From positions 1 to 64,000 of the forward strand of contig CASEMQ010000007.1 of assembly GCA_949289005.1 (NCBI GenBank): a stretch of DNA of 64,000 nucleotides, written 5' to 3'. This DNA is from an uncultured Lentisphaeraceae bacterium. Its GTDB lineage: Bacteria > Verrucomicrobiota > Kiritimatiellia > RFP12 > DVOR01. Shown one piece after another: positions 41,255-51,900 of this stretch; position 1 is the stretch's first letter; each line of letters starts with the position of its first letter. The notes under the pieces are model-generated. The model did not search any database, had not been told where the DNA came from, and was given only the letters and a program-made list of their open reading frames with translations. The position numbers were made by a program, and so were the translations under genes.

Positions 41255-42190
41255 ATGCCGAAGGTTGCCGTTCTTTTGCCGTGTTACAACGAATCGCTCA
41301 CCATCGAGAAGGTGGTGAGGGATTTCCGTGCGCAATTGCCCGACGCGGAGATTTGGGTCTACGACAACAACAGCTCGGACGGCTCGGGCGCGCTGGCCGC
41401 GGCCGCCGGCGCGAAGGTGCGCCATGTGCGCCAGCAGGGCAAGGGGCACGTGGTGCGCCGGATGTTCCAGGAGATCGAGGCGGATGTCTACGTGATGGTG
41501 GACGCGGACGACACTTACCCCGCCGACGAGGTGCGCAAGCTCATCGGCCCCATCCTGAACGGCGAGGCCGACATGGTGAACGGCGACCGCCTCTCCTCCA
41601 CCTACATGACGGAGAACAAGCGCCCGGGCCATAACTTCGGCAACACGCTGATGTGCACGCTCATCCGCCTCCTGTGGGGGCAACGCGTGCATGACGTGCT
41701 GACCGGCTACCGCGCCTTCTCGCGCATCTTCGTGAAGACGTGCCCGGTGTTGGCGCAGGGCTTCGAGATCGAGACGGAGATGACGTTGCACACCCTTGAC
41801 AAGCGCATGAGCCTGATGGAGGTGCCGGTGCAGTATCGCGACCGCCCGGCCGGCTCCTTCTCCAAACTCAACACGGTGCGCGATGGCATTCGCGTGCTCT
41901 TCACCCTCTTCAATCTCTTCCGCTTCTACCGTCCCGAGCTCTTCTTCGGCACGGTGGGCGGCGTGCTGCTGTTGCTCGCGGCGGGGCTCTTCGTGCCCGT
42001 GCTGGCGGAGTATTTCCAGACCGGCTTGGTGCCGCGCATCCCCACGCAGATCTTCTCCGGCTTCCTGGCCATCGCCGGCCTGCTCTCCTTCGGCGTGGGT
42101 CTGATCCTGGGCGCGTGCAAAAAGCAGTCCGACCAATTGTTCGAGATCCTCACGGCACAGGAAAAGGGCCGCGAGGTGCAGAGGAGCTGA
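41255..42190 (+). CDS. Membrane-anchored glycosyltransferase family 2
   Basis: 311 residues. GT-A fold: VAVLLPCYNESLTIEKVVRD, VYDNNSSDGS, the metal-binding DADDTYP, and DVLTGYRAFSR. Two C-terminal transmembrane helices (LFFGTVGGVLLLLAAGLFVPVL and FLAIAGLLSFGVGLILGA) give the DPM1/GtrB-like layout of transferases that load sugars on polyprenyl phosphate. The first gene of a tight set with ftsH-cmk (1-nt gap). Confidence 0.88.
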   Translation: MPKVAVLLPCYNESLTIEKVVRDFRAQLPDAEIWVYDNNSSDGSGALAAAAGAKVRHVRQQGKGHVVRRMFQEIEADVYVMVDADDTYPADEVRKLIGPILNGEADMVNGDRLSSTYMTENKRPGHNFGNTLMCTLIRLLWGQRVHDVLTGYRAFSRIFVKTCPVLAQGFEIETEMTLHTLDKRMSLMEVPVQYRDRPAGSFSKLNTVRDGIRVLFTLFNLFRFYRPELFFGTVGGVLLLLAAGLFVPVLAEYFQTGLVPRIPTQIFSGFLAIAGLLSFGVGLILGACKKQSDQLFEILTAQEKGREVQRS

Positions 42191-42191
42191 C

Positions 42192-44963
42192 ATGGCCGAG
42201 GAACAACCCAAGCAAGACGCCCCCAAACAAGACGCCCCCACGTCTCCCAAGCCGCCCAAGACGAAGCAGCCGCCCCGACCCGAGGAGGATGGCCCCAAGT
42301 GGCGCCGCCCCCTCATCGTCTGGATCCTGCTGGCGGTTTTCGTCGCCTCGCTCATCGGGGTCTTCAGAGGCGGCAACGAAGGGTTGGCGACGCCGTTGGG
42401 CGGTGTGCCGCAGGCGCCGCTCACGCAGCTGGACTTCTGGGGGCGCGTCGAGGCCAACCGCGTGGACACGCCCGCGGGCCAGCCCGCCGGCAACGCAGCC
42501 TTGCCCGAGGTGCGCCTGGTGCGCGAGAACAATGGCGCCACCTTCATCGAGGGGCGCTGGGTGGAGCCCGCCAAGGACGGGGCACCCGCCGCGCGGGGCG
42601 CGCCGTTCCGCCTGAACGTGCTGGACGTGGGCGGGCTCGAGAACCGCCTGGCCGCCGCGGGCGTCAAGGTGATCCAAGAGAACCGCAGCAACTGGCTTGC
42701 CACCATCCTGGTCTCCATCCTGCCGCTGTTGCTCATCTGCTTCCTCTTCTATTTTCTCATCGCGCGGCAGATGCGCGGCATGGGCGGCGGCGAGGGCGGC
42801 CCTTTCGCCTTCGGAAAATCCCGTGCGCGCCGCCTGACGAAGGACGAGGCCAAGGTGCGCTTCAAGGATGTGGCCGGCGTGGACGAGGCGAAGGAGGAGG
42901 TGGCGGAGGTCGTCGAGTTCCTGCGCGACCCCAAGCGCTTCGAGACCCTCGGCGGGCGCGTCCCCAAAGGCATCCTTCTCATGGGCCCTCCCGGCACGGG
43001 CAAGACTCTCCTGGCCAAGGCCATCGCCGGCGAGGCCAACGTGCCCTTCTTCAGCATCAGCGGCTCGGACTTCGTGGAGATGTTCGTGGGCGTCGGCGCC
43101 AGCCGCGTGCGCGATATGTTCGCCCAGGCCAAGAAGAACGCACCGTGCATCCTTTTTATCGATGAGATCGACGCCATCGGCCGCACGCGCTTCACCGGCA
43201 TCGGCGGCGGCCACGACGAGCGCGAGCAGACCCTCAACGCCATGCTCGTGGAGATGGATGGCTTCGAGGGCAACACCGGCGTCATCGTCATGGCCGCCAC
43301 CAACCGCGTGGACGTGCTTGACCCTGCGCTCACCCGCCCCGGCCGCTTCGACCGCCAGATCGTCGTCGACCTGCCCACCGTCGAGGGCCGTCTCGCCATC
43401 CTCAAGGTCCACGCCGCCAAGGTCAAACTCGGCCCCGACGTCGACCTCCAGCGCATCGCCCGCGGCACCCCCGGCTTCTCCGGCGCCGACTTGGCCAACC
43501 TCCTCAACGAGGCCGCCCTCCTCGCCGCCCGCGAACGCCGCCACGACGTCTGCCATGCCGACCTCGAGGAAGCCCGCGACAAGATTCTCTGGGGGCGCGA
43601 GCGCCGCTCCCACACCATGGCCGACCGCGACCGCCGCATCACCGCTTGGCACGAGGCCGGCCACGCGCTCGCGCAGGTGCTCCTCGAGCACACCGAGCCT
43701 CTTCACAAGGTCACCATCATCCCCCGCGGGCGCGCCCTTGGCGCCACCATGACCCTCCCCGAACGCGACGTGCTCAACCGCACCGAGTCCGAGATGAAGG
43801 ATATGCTCGTGGTCCTCACCGCAGGCCGCATCGCCGAGAAACGCTTCACCGGCGACCTCTCCACCGGCGCCTCGCAGGACATCAAGATGGCCACCCGCAT
43901 CGCTCGCCAGATGGTCTGTGCCTATGGTATGAGCGATGCCTTCGGCTTCCAAGCCTTCGGCGACAACGAGGAACAGGTCTACCTCGGTCGCGAACTCGGC
44001 CGCAAGCAAGACCACTCCGAGGCCACCGCCCAGACCATTGACGCCGAAGTCTCCCGCCTCCTCCGCGAGGCCTACATCCGCGGCGAACGCCTCATCGCCG
44101 ACAACCAGGCGCGCCTCGCCCAGCTCGTCGACTACCTCCTCGAGGTCGAGACCGCCGACGGCCGCGACGTCGAGCGCCTCGTCAAGACCGGCGAGCGCCC
44201 CGCCCCCAAAACCAAGGCTCTCCCCATGAAAACACCCCGCGTCATCGCCATCGACGGCCCCAGCGGCGCCGGCAAATCCTCCGTTTCCCGCGCCGTCGGC
44301 GAGCGCCTCGGCTTCCTCCACGTCGATAGCGGCGCGCTCTACCGTATCGTCACCTGGCAATGCCTCGAACAGGGCGTGAACACCGGCGACCCCGCCGCCG
44401 TCGCCGCGCTCGTCGACAAACTCCAGATCGACTGTGCCGCCGAGGATGGCCGCATCGTCTACGCCGTCGCCGGCGTCCGCCCCGACAAGGAACTCCGCGA
44501 GCCGCGCATCAACGCCCACGCCTCCCCCGTCGCCACCGTCCCCGAGGTCCGCACCGTGATTACCGACCTCCTGCGCTCACTCACCCGGTTCGGCGACCTG
44601 ATTGTCGAAGGGCGCGACATCACCACCGCAGTCTTCCCCGACACCCCCGCGCGTTTCTACCTCGAGGCCGACCCCGCCGTCCGCGCTCAACGCCGCCAGG
44701 CCGAGGAAGTCCAGAAAGGCGTCGCCAACCAATCCGTCGAGGCCGTCCAAGCCTCCCTCCTCGCCCGCGACAAGATCGATTCCTCCCGTGCCTGCGCGCC
44801 CCTTCGCAAGGCCGATGGCGTCACCGTCATCGACTCCACCCACCTCACCCTCGAACAGGTCATCCAAACCGTCATCGACGCCCTCCCCGCTGATTGGCGC
44901 CCCGCGCCCGATGCCGCGCCCGCTCCGGAAGCCTCCCAAACCGAGGAAGAACCCCATGCCTAA
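42192..44963 (+). CDS. FtsH membrane protease fused to cytidylate kinase
   Basis: 923 residues in one frame. FtsH part (1 to about 678): two N-terminal transmembrane helices (around residues 40-57 and 175-195), Walker A GPPGTGKT from residue 265, Walker [15 protein letters not shown] region ([20 protein letters not shown]), zinc site H487-E-A-G-H491 with D563 as third ligand. Then at residue 679 [19 protein letters not shown] begins a complete CMP kinase (P-loop from 689, [39 protein letters not shown]). No stop separates them. Met679 has only a weak AAGG upstream and may act as an internal start. FtsH degrades membrane and regulatory proteins; Cmk makes CDP/dCDP. Shares 8 nt with purN. Confidence 0.9.
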   Translation: MAEEQPKQDAPKQDAPTSPKPPKTKQPPRPEEDGPKWRRPLIVWILLAVFVASLIGVFRGGNEGLATPLGGVPQAPLTQLDFWGRVEANRVDTPAGQPAGNAALPEVRLVRENNGATFIEGRWVEPAKDGAPAARGAPFRLNVLDVGGLENRLAAAGVKVIQENRSNWLATILVSILPLLLICFLFYFLIARQMRGMGGGEGGPFAFGKSRARRLTKDEAKVRFKDVAGVDEAKEEVAEVVEFLRDPKRFETLGGRVPKGILLMGPPGTGKTLLAKAIAGEANVPFFSISGSDFVEMFVGVGASRVRDMFAQAKKNAPCILFIDEIDAIGRTRFTGIGGGHDEREQTLNAMLVEMDGFEGNTGVIVMAATNRVDVLDPALTRPGRFDRQIVVDLPTVEGRLAILKVHAAKVKLGPDVDLQRIARGTPGFSGADLANLLNEAALLAARERRHDVCHADLEEARDKILWGRERRSHTMADRDRRITAWHEAGHALAQVLLEHTEPLHKVTIIPRGRALGATMTLPERDVLNRTESEMKDMLVVLTAGRIAEKRFTGDLSTGASQDIKMATRIARQMVCAYGMSDAFGFQAFGDNEEQVYLGRELGRKQDHSEATAQTIDAEVSRLLREAYIRGERLIADNQARLAQLVDYLLEVETADGRDVERLVKTGERPAPKTKALPMKTPRVIAIDGPSGAGKSSVSRAVGERLGFLHVDSGALYRIVTWQCLEQGVNTGDPAAVAALVDKLQIDCAAEDGRIVYAVAGVRPDKELREPRINAHASPVATVPEVRTVITDLLRSLTRFGDLIVEGRDITTAVFPDTPARFYLEADPAVRAQRRQAEEVQKGVANQSVEAVQASLLARDKIDSSRACAPLRKADGVTVIDSTHLTLEQVIQTVIDALPADWRPAPDAAPAPEASQTEEEPHA

Positions 44964-45570
44964 ACTCCGCCTCGCCGTGCTCGGCTCCGGTGCCGGCACC
45001 AATATGCAATCCATCCTCGACGCCATCGCCGCCGGCACCCTCGACGCCGAAATCGTCCTCGTCCTCGCCGACGTCGAAGGCGCCCCCATCCTCGACCGCG
45101 CCCACCGCCACAACATCCCCGCACGCTTCCTCTCCGCCGCCCCCTACAAAACCAAACTCGAGGGCCCCGCCGAGGAAGCCTACATCCAAGCCATCCGCGA
45201 CGCCGGCGCCGATACCGTCGTCCTCGCCGGCTTCATGCGCATCGTCAAGCCCGCCCTCCTCGCCGCCTTTCCCGGGCGCGTCCTCAACATCCATCCCGCC
45301 CTCCTCCCCGCCTTCCCCGGCCTCCACTCCTGGAAACAAGCCCTCGACTACGGCTGCAAAGTCGCCGGCTGCACCGTCCACTTCGTCGACGCCGGCACCG
45401 ACAGCGGCCCCATCATCGTCCAACGCACCGTCCCCATCCTCGAGGACGACACCCCCGAAACCCTCCACGCCCGCATCCAAGTCCAGGAACACCTCGCCTA
45501 TCCCGAGGCCCTTCGCCTCCTCGCCGCCGACCGCCTCTCCATCCAAGGCCGCCGCGTCGTCATCAAGTGA
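44956..45570 (+). CDS. purN: Phosphoribosylglycinamide formyltransferase
   Basis: 204 residues. LAVLGSGAGTNMQSI (phosphate loop), VVLAGFMRIVKPALL, the catalytic NIHPALLPAFPG and VHFVDAGTDSGPIIVQ are the PurN signatures. It transfers a formyl group from 10-formyl-tetrahydrofolate to GAR in purine synthesis. Starts inside the end of the ftsH-cmk gene (ATGCCTAA overlap), so a nucleotide-metabolism pair (cmk, purN) ends this operon. Confidence 0.95.
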   Translation: MPKLRLAVLGSGAGTNMQSILDAIAAGTLDAEIVLVLADVEGAPILDRAHRHNIPARFLSAAPYKTKLEGPAEEAYIQAIRDAGADTVVLAGFMRIVKPALLAAFPGRVLNIHPALLPAFPGLHSWKQALDYGCKVAGCTVHFVDAGTDSGPIIVQRTVPILEDDTPETLHARIQVQEHLAYPEALRLLAADRLSIQGRRVVIK

Positions 45571-45881
45571 AGTCAGGAATGTAAGAAGGGCGGTCGCCAC
45601 TGCCGTAAAAGCCTATGCCAACGCCTTTCCCGAGCGTCACCGTTTGGCGTCAAATGCCTCGGACGGCGCCATAGGCGGATTGGGGATTGCTGCAAGACCG
45701 GTGGGCGTTGGATGGGTGTGTGGTCGGGGCAGAACGCCGGGGTGCGATGGCGTTCCGGGGGCGGGTTGTGCCCATGTGGTCAGGCATGGTGTTCCCATGA
45801 AGGCCGGGGCGAAGGGGATTTCGGGACGGAGGGATTGGATGAAACGTCATTTCTGCTGAAAAATCAATAAGATAGTTTTAC
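45571..45881. other. Intergenic region, no gene seen
   Basis: About 310 nt between purN and the promoter of the giant gene. No ORF with a credible start, no clear terminator, no copies of the repeat families. The last 30 nt are conspicuously AT-rich (AAAAATCAATAAGATAGTTT) and may act as an UP-type promoter element. Confidence 0.5.
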
Positions 45882-45911
45882 TTGATGGGGGGGGGGGTGA
45901 TATGCTATAGT
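45882..45911 (+). promoter_or_regulatory. Candidate phase-variable promoter with an 11-G tract in the spacer
   Basis: -35 TTGATG (45882-45887), extended -10 TGC-TATAGT (45903-45911), spacer of 18 nt of which positions 45888-45897 are all G (G-run 45887-45897, eleven G in total). Loss of one G gives the optimal 17-nt spacer. It precedes the gene for a 2088-residue secreted protein. Confidence 0.7.
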
Positions 45912-45985
45912 TGCGTGCCGTGTTTGCCTGGGGTATATCGTCGAAACCGGACATTCCTAGGCGGACAGGAATGAAGGAAACAGCG

Positions 45986-48900
45986 ATGATGAGATTGCGA
46001 ATAGGCGTTTTGCTGGGTGGCTTGGTCTGGGCGTCCCAAGTGATGGCGACTGCGACCACGGGCACGTACACGTTCACTTATTCCACCTTCGCGCGCGCGG
46101 GGTTGGGAACGCCGGTGCAGATTGTGGACAACCTTGCGACGTTTTCGTTCCGGCTTGGGGAGGAGAACTTCGACAAGGCCATCGTTCTGTCGGGAGAGGA
46201 GCGGGCGATTGCCTTTGTGCCGCCGGAGGTGACGGTGAGCGGCGTGACGCTGGCCATCCCCGGCAACGTCCGGCCTAAGACGGTGACGCTCGTGACGGCG
46301 CAGGGGCGCCTCCGCTTGGCGAACCCGAGCGCGGGGGAGGTGTTGGAGTTGCGCACGGTGGAGGGCACCACCCTCAACGTCCCCGCCGTGACCTATTCCT
46401 CTGAGAATGGCGAGATCCTGACGCTCGAGGCGGGCGACGCGGTGACGCTGGACTTCACGGAGGCCGCGGCGGAGGGCGTGGATGTCGGCCGCCTCTGCGT
46501 GGTGGCCGAGGGCGCGCCGCACCTGCGGGTGGAGGGCGAGGCGGCCGTTACCCGCCACATCCTGACCATCGATGATGGCACGGAGGCCAGCCTGGATGCG
46601 CTCCTCAAGGCGGAGACGGGTTACGCGGACGCGGGCGACCACATCATCGTGGCGGAGTTCGCGGGCGCGGGCGGCTCGCTGGCGATCGACCGCTCCATCT
46701 CCGCCTCCCCGCTCGTTTTGGGTTCCGCCGTCCCCGCCGATCAGGCGCGGGTTCACTTTCCCGGCAAGAACGGTGACGGCGAGGTCGTTACTTTCTCGGC
46801 CCCGCTGACCCTCCGCGACGGCGCGGGCGATTCGGGGGAGCTGACGGGGGCGCAGGGCGGCGTCTCGCTCTTCGGGCCCTCGGAGGTGGTCGTGCCGCTG
46901 AGCGTCTTCAATCCCTCCGCCTTCCTCTTGCAGTGCGACGCCACGCTCCGCACGCCGCTCCCCTACGACGAGGCCGGTGTCACCGGCTGGTTTCGCACGC
47001 ACAACGTCGTCATCCCCGCAGGGCGCACCCTCCGCATCCAGTTCGACACTACCGTCACGGACCAGGAGGGGCAGCTCCCCAACGTCGCCTTCGAGGCGCC
47101 CACCTCCTGCCTGGAGCTTGCCTCCAACGTCGGCGGCGCGGCCATCCCGACGAAGTTCCTGACGGCGTTGGGCACGCAGTCCGGCACGTTGGCGATCGAC
47201 CGCGACGTGACCGTGGCGGGGCAGGTGTCGCTCCAGGCCAAGGCGGCGGGTTTGGAGACCACGCTCATCCTCAAGGGCGGCACCTTCTCGGCGCGGGGCA
47301 TTAGCTTTACGGACGAGGCGGATGGTGAGGTCACGGGCTCCTTCGCCGCCGCCAACGTCCTGTTGGAGGGTGGGACGCTGTCGCTCTCTGGCGACTTGGC
47401 GCTTTGCGCCGCCGAGGCGGCCATCGTCGTCGGCGAGGGTTCCGCGCTGACGACCACCGCCATCGGGCCCTTCGCGACCGGCACCAGCACCGATGTCACC
47501 ATCGAGCAGGGCGGCACGCTGACGCTCACGGACTCGCTGGGCGGCGGAAGCGTCCTCGATGGGCTGGGCGGCCTGGACCTGCGCGTCCGCGGCACGCTGG
47601 TGTTGCAGGACGTCTCCTACTTCCAGTTGCTCCCCGCCACGCGGCGCACGCTTTACCTTGAGGGCGGCACGATTGCCGCGCAGGGGGATGTCCGGACCGA
47701 CATCGTGTGCGGCCTCGACGAGGGCGGCACGGAGGCCATCGACGTGATGAGCGTCTCCGGGGGCGGCACGCTCTCCGGGAACCTGACCGTGGACGGCGTC
47801 TCCGGCGCGGGCACGCTCACCTTGGGCGCGGGCGTCACCGTCGAGCACCTGCGCGACTACGACGGCACCATCGAGGGCACCGGCGCCATCGGCGTCATCG
47901 AGGGCTCGCGCGGCGAGGTCATCCTCGGCGGCGATTGGCTGACGGGCGGCAAGACCCTCGCGCACCTCGCCGAGATCGCCCCCGCTTACCGCGGCACCAT
48001 CGGCTTCACCGCGGGCACTGAGACGGCGCGGAAGGAGGTCAACTTCTCCGACGTGGCCGCCTTTTCCACCCTCGGCATGGCCTTCCGTGTGGCGGACAAC
48101 CAGCACATCGTCATGCGCCTGGACCAGTACGCCGACGCCACCATCCGCTGGCCCGTCGACCCGACGAACGTCACCCTCACCCTCATCGAGTCCGGCGCCT
48201 ACGGCGGCGAGGTGGAGATCCCCCACATCCCCGCCGGCGTCACGTTCGATTTCCGCGCCTTCCCCGAGGCGGGCGGCAACGCGACCGTGGAGAAGGGGGA
48301 CTTCACGCTCACCGCCAACGAGGACGGCGTCAAGGACACCCTCACCTGGGAGAACCCCACCTTCTCCGGCGCCGGCGCGTGGTTCGACGTGGAGTTCAAC
48401 GGCACCTCCGCCAACATCGGCTGGTTCACCCTGCGCAACCAGAGCGGCACGGCCGTGGCCAACGGCATGCTTCGCGGCGACACCGACGACTCCGGGCAGG
48501 TCGTGATGACCAACCGCGACCTCTTCGTGCCCGTGGCGCACCCCGCGGATGACCACGGCGGCCTGCCGTTGCGTTACTGCCCCTACGTCTCCACCGACTC
48601 GCTCGCCTATCCGGACGTCTGGAGCGTTGCCGTGCGCTTGACAGCCCCCGCCGCCGCCAAGACCTGCATCCTGGCCCTCGGCGGCAACTACCAGGAGGGC
48701 GACGCAACGGATGAGACCTTTGCCCTCGTTTTCGCCACCGGTGACACGGCCAACGAAATCGTCCTCTGGAAGTTCGATGGCGTGGGCGCCGCCGCCGTCC
48801 CCGCGGCGGACGAGGAGCCGCTCTTCCGCGTGACCCTTGCCGAGGCGCAGGAGGCCCTCCACCTCTTCTCCGTCGTCTGCGACGGGCAGGCCCTGACGCT

Positions 48901-51900
48901 CTACATGGACGGCGCCTACCTCAACCAGATCAACCTGCCCGAGGGCACGCGCCTCGCCCCCGGCCTGCAGGTGGGCCGCCAGCTCGGCGGCACCTCGCGC
49001 CCCGCCGGCATCACCGCCGTTGCGCAGGACGTGGACACGCGTGGGCTCGCGGCGGGGCAGGAGGGCGTCATCGACTACATCCGCTTCTACAAGGGCGCGC
49101 TCACCGACGCGGCCATGCAGGAGATGGCCGACCGTACGCCCTACGTCCGCGAGAACCTTCGCTACGTCCGCAACGTCCCCGCCGAGGGGGCTGACGGCGG
49201 CGAGACCTGGGTGCAGGCGGGCGCGTGGGTGGAAGAGATCTATGCGAATGGCACGTGGCAAGGCACCGGAAACACGGCCGCCCAGCCCGCCGAGGGCTCC
49301 ATCGCGCGGCTGTTGGTGGCGGGCGGCACGCACACCATCCAAGTGAACGTCGCGCGCGATCCGGACAACCACTTCTATTCCCCCAACCGCAACTATGCCG
49401 CGCTTGTGGTGGAGAAGGCCTCCGACACGAGCGCTGCCGGCACCCTCCATCTCACCCCGCTCGGCGTCACCGCCGATGAGGACAAGGATTCCATGGAGAC
49501 GCAACCGTGGGAGGATGAGGTCAAGGCGAGCTTGTGGTACACCACCAAGGCCGATTCCACCGCCGCCAACCGCACCGGCTTCCAATACGGCCGCCTTCGC
49601 TTCACCGGTGGCGCCGAGGATGCCTTCACCGACGCCGCGTCCGACGCCGATTTCCATGGCTCATGCTATCTGCTCCACAGTGCGAGTGGACAGAGGGTCA
49701 ACGCCCGCATCGACGCCGGCGCGTGCTACTTCTCCAAGTACGCCAATGTGGTCTTGCGGGCGCACGATGGCGGGCAGAACAACGCTCTGCGCGTGGTGGC
49801 GGGGATGTCGCTGACGCGCGAGGTGGTGGACGAGGTGGCGCGTTGGCAGCTCACCGGCCCCGTGGTCGTCGAGGGCACTTCCTCGTCTGACCACGTGCAG
49901 GGGCATGAGGGCGTAGAGGCGTCCCAGGCCTCCGAGGATGTCTGGGTGCCTTACTTCACCGCCAACTCCACGTGGAAGTTCTACGACGACACCCGCATCG
50001 AGGCCAATGGCGGCGCGGACAACCAGAACGGTCAGCTCAACGGCCTCTTCGCCCGCGGGGTGCAGACCCCCGGCCGCCTCTACCTCGACTTCACCGTTGG
50101 CCAGGGAGACGCGGACGACACCCCCAAGGCCGCCGAGGGCCTCTTCTCCGAGCAGAAGTGGTTCCGCTACGGCTACGAGGGCGACGCGGGTAGCACGGAC
50201 ACGCTCTCGGGCATGGCGCCGGCACGGGCCGAGGACACGGACTTCGACCAGGCCGTCGCCTTCCAGATCCGCCTCTCGCAGAAGACCGGCGACGTGGCGC
50301 TGACCATCGACAAGCACCCCACCGCCCAGGTGCAGACCTTCTACGTGGAGGAGGAGCCCAACCCGCCCGAGCACCCCCTCACCCTCAGCCTGACGACCGC
50401 CGAGGGCGTCGACCCGCTCCCCATCCACCGCACGGTCATCGCCGCCGCCCGCCTCGACGTCTCCAACGGCCAGAGCGCCGACAAGGTCCCCGGCGAGGCG
50501 AGCCACGAGGGCAACGCCCTCAACCTCCGCCCCGGCGCGGGCCGCCACACCCCCGTGCACCGCGGCCCCGACACCGCGGGGCGCGGCGCCTACATCGTCG
50601 GACACATGGTGGTGGATTGGGACTTCGGCGCGGAGAGCTCCGTCGCCGCCCTGGAGGTCGCCCCCAGGTGCGAGCTCACCTTCATGACGGGGCAGGACTT
50701 CCGCGGCTACGGCACCACCCTCGTCGCCCACGAGGGCGCGTGGATCCACCACACCAGCGCCGCGCCCTTCCTGGGGCGGGACGTCGCGCTCCACGCGGGC
50801 GCCGTCTTCGCCTTCCACGCCGAGGCCGCCTCCACGGGCGCGAACCTCGCCAGCGAGGGCGTCGTCCTCGAGGGCGACCTCACCCTGCACGGCTCGGCCA
50901 CGCTCCGCGCCGACCAAGCCGCCTCCGACGGCCACCTGCCGCACTTCACCGCCTCCGCCATCGTCGCCGAGCCCCTCGATGCGCCCTCGGGCGCGCTCAC
51001 GCTCACCGTCCACGCGCCCGAGGGCGTCACTTGGCACAGCCACACCGGCACGCTGACGGGCGCACCCCTCGGCCTGGCCAAGACCGGCCCCGGCACCGTC
51101 GACTTCTACCTCCAGACCCCGCCCACCGTCACCGGCTTCGTCTCCGTGGACGCGGGCGAGCTGCGCGTGGCGATGGCCAACGACACCCCCATCGGCCAAT
51201 ACGGCCTCCACGTCGCCGAGGGCGCCGTCCTCGCCGACAACGGCCTCATGCAGGGCAACGTCTCCACCCTCGCGCGCATCCCCAACGGCCAGACCCTCTC
51301 CGGCACCGGCACCCTCCGCGGCGGCCGCCTCCGCCTGGAGCAGGACGCCGCCTACATTGTGGATGACAAGGGCGGCGCCCTTACCGCCGAGGGCGGCATC
51401 GAGACCGACAACGTCGAGGGCGCCAACATCCTCGCGCGCCTCCCCGAGGGTTACGCGAAGGACACGCCCTTCCTCGTCTCCGGCCGCGACGAGCGCACCG
51501 TCCGCCGCCGCCTCCGCTCCCTCCAAGGCGAGACCCGCTGGGACACCGTGGCCTACATCGAAGGCGGTCAGACCTTCTACGCCGCCCGCCCCGCCGGCAT
51601 TCCCGCCCCCACCGACTACGCGGGCTACACGCCCGACGACCCGCGCAACGCCTACGACACCACCCTCCACGGCAGCCTCGTCGACCACTACCAAGGCAAC
51701 GGCGTCGCCTACGTCGGCGCCACCCAGGGCCGCACCCAGGCCGCGACCAAGCGCCTCACCGCCGCCGAGGTCAGCGACGTGCTCTACGCCTTCTCCGGCG
51801 TCTACGCCCTCCTCCCCGCCTCCGCCCAGACCGAGGAGGGCCGCGAGTGGATCGACGCGAGCAACCTCTACGTCGCCTACGAGTTCGGCATCGACGCCAT

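Noticed and set aside
45785-45860. Short ORF upstream of the giant gene promoter (MKAGAKGISGRRDWMKRHFC)
   Set aside because: No ribosome site, no conserved features, only 20 codons.
45905-49657. Antisense open frame of 1250 residues opposite the giant gene
   Set aside because: It mirrors codon periodicity of the plus-strand gene, is Arg/His/Gly-rich without domains, and has no credible start; a GC-rich shadow.
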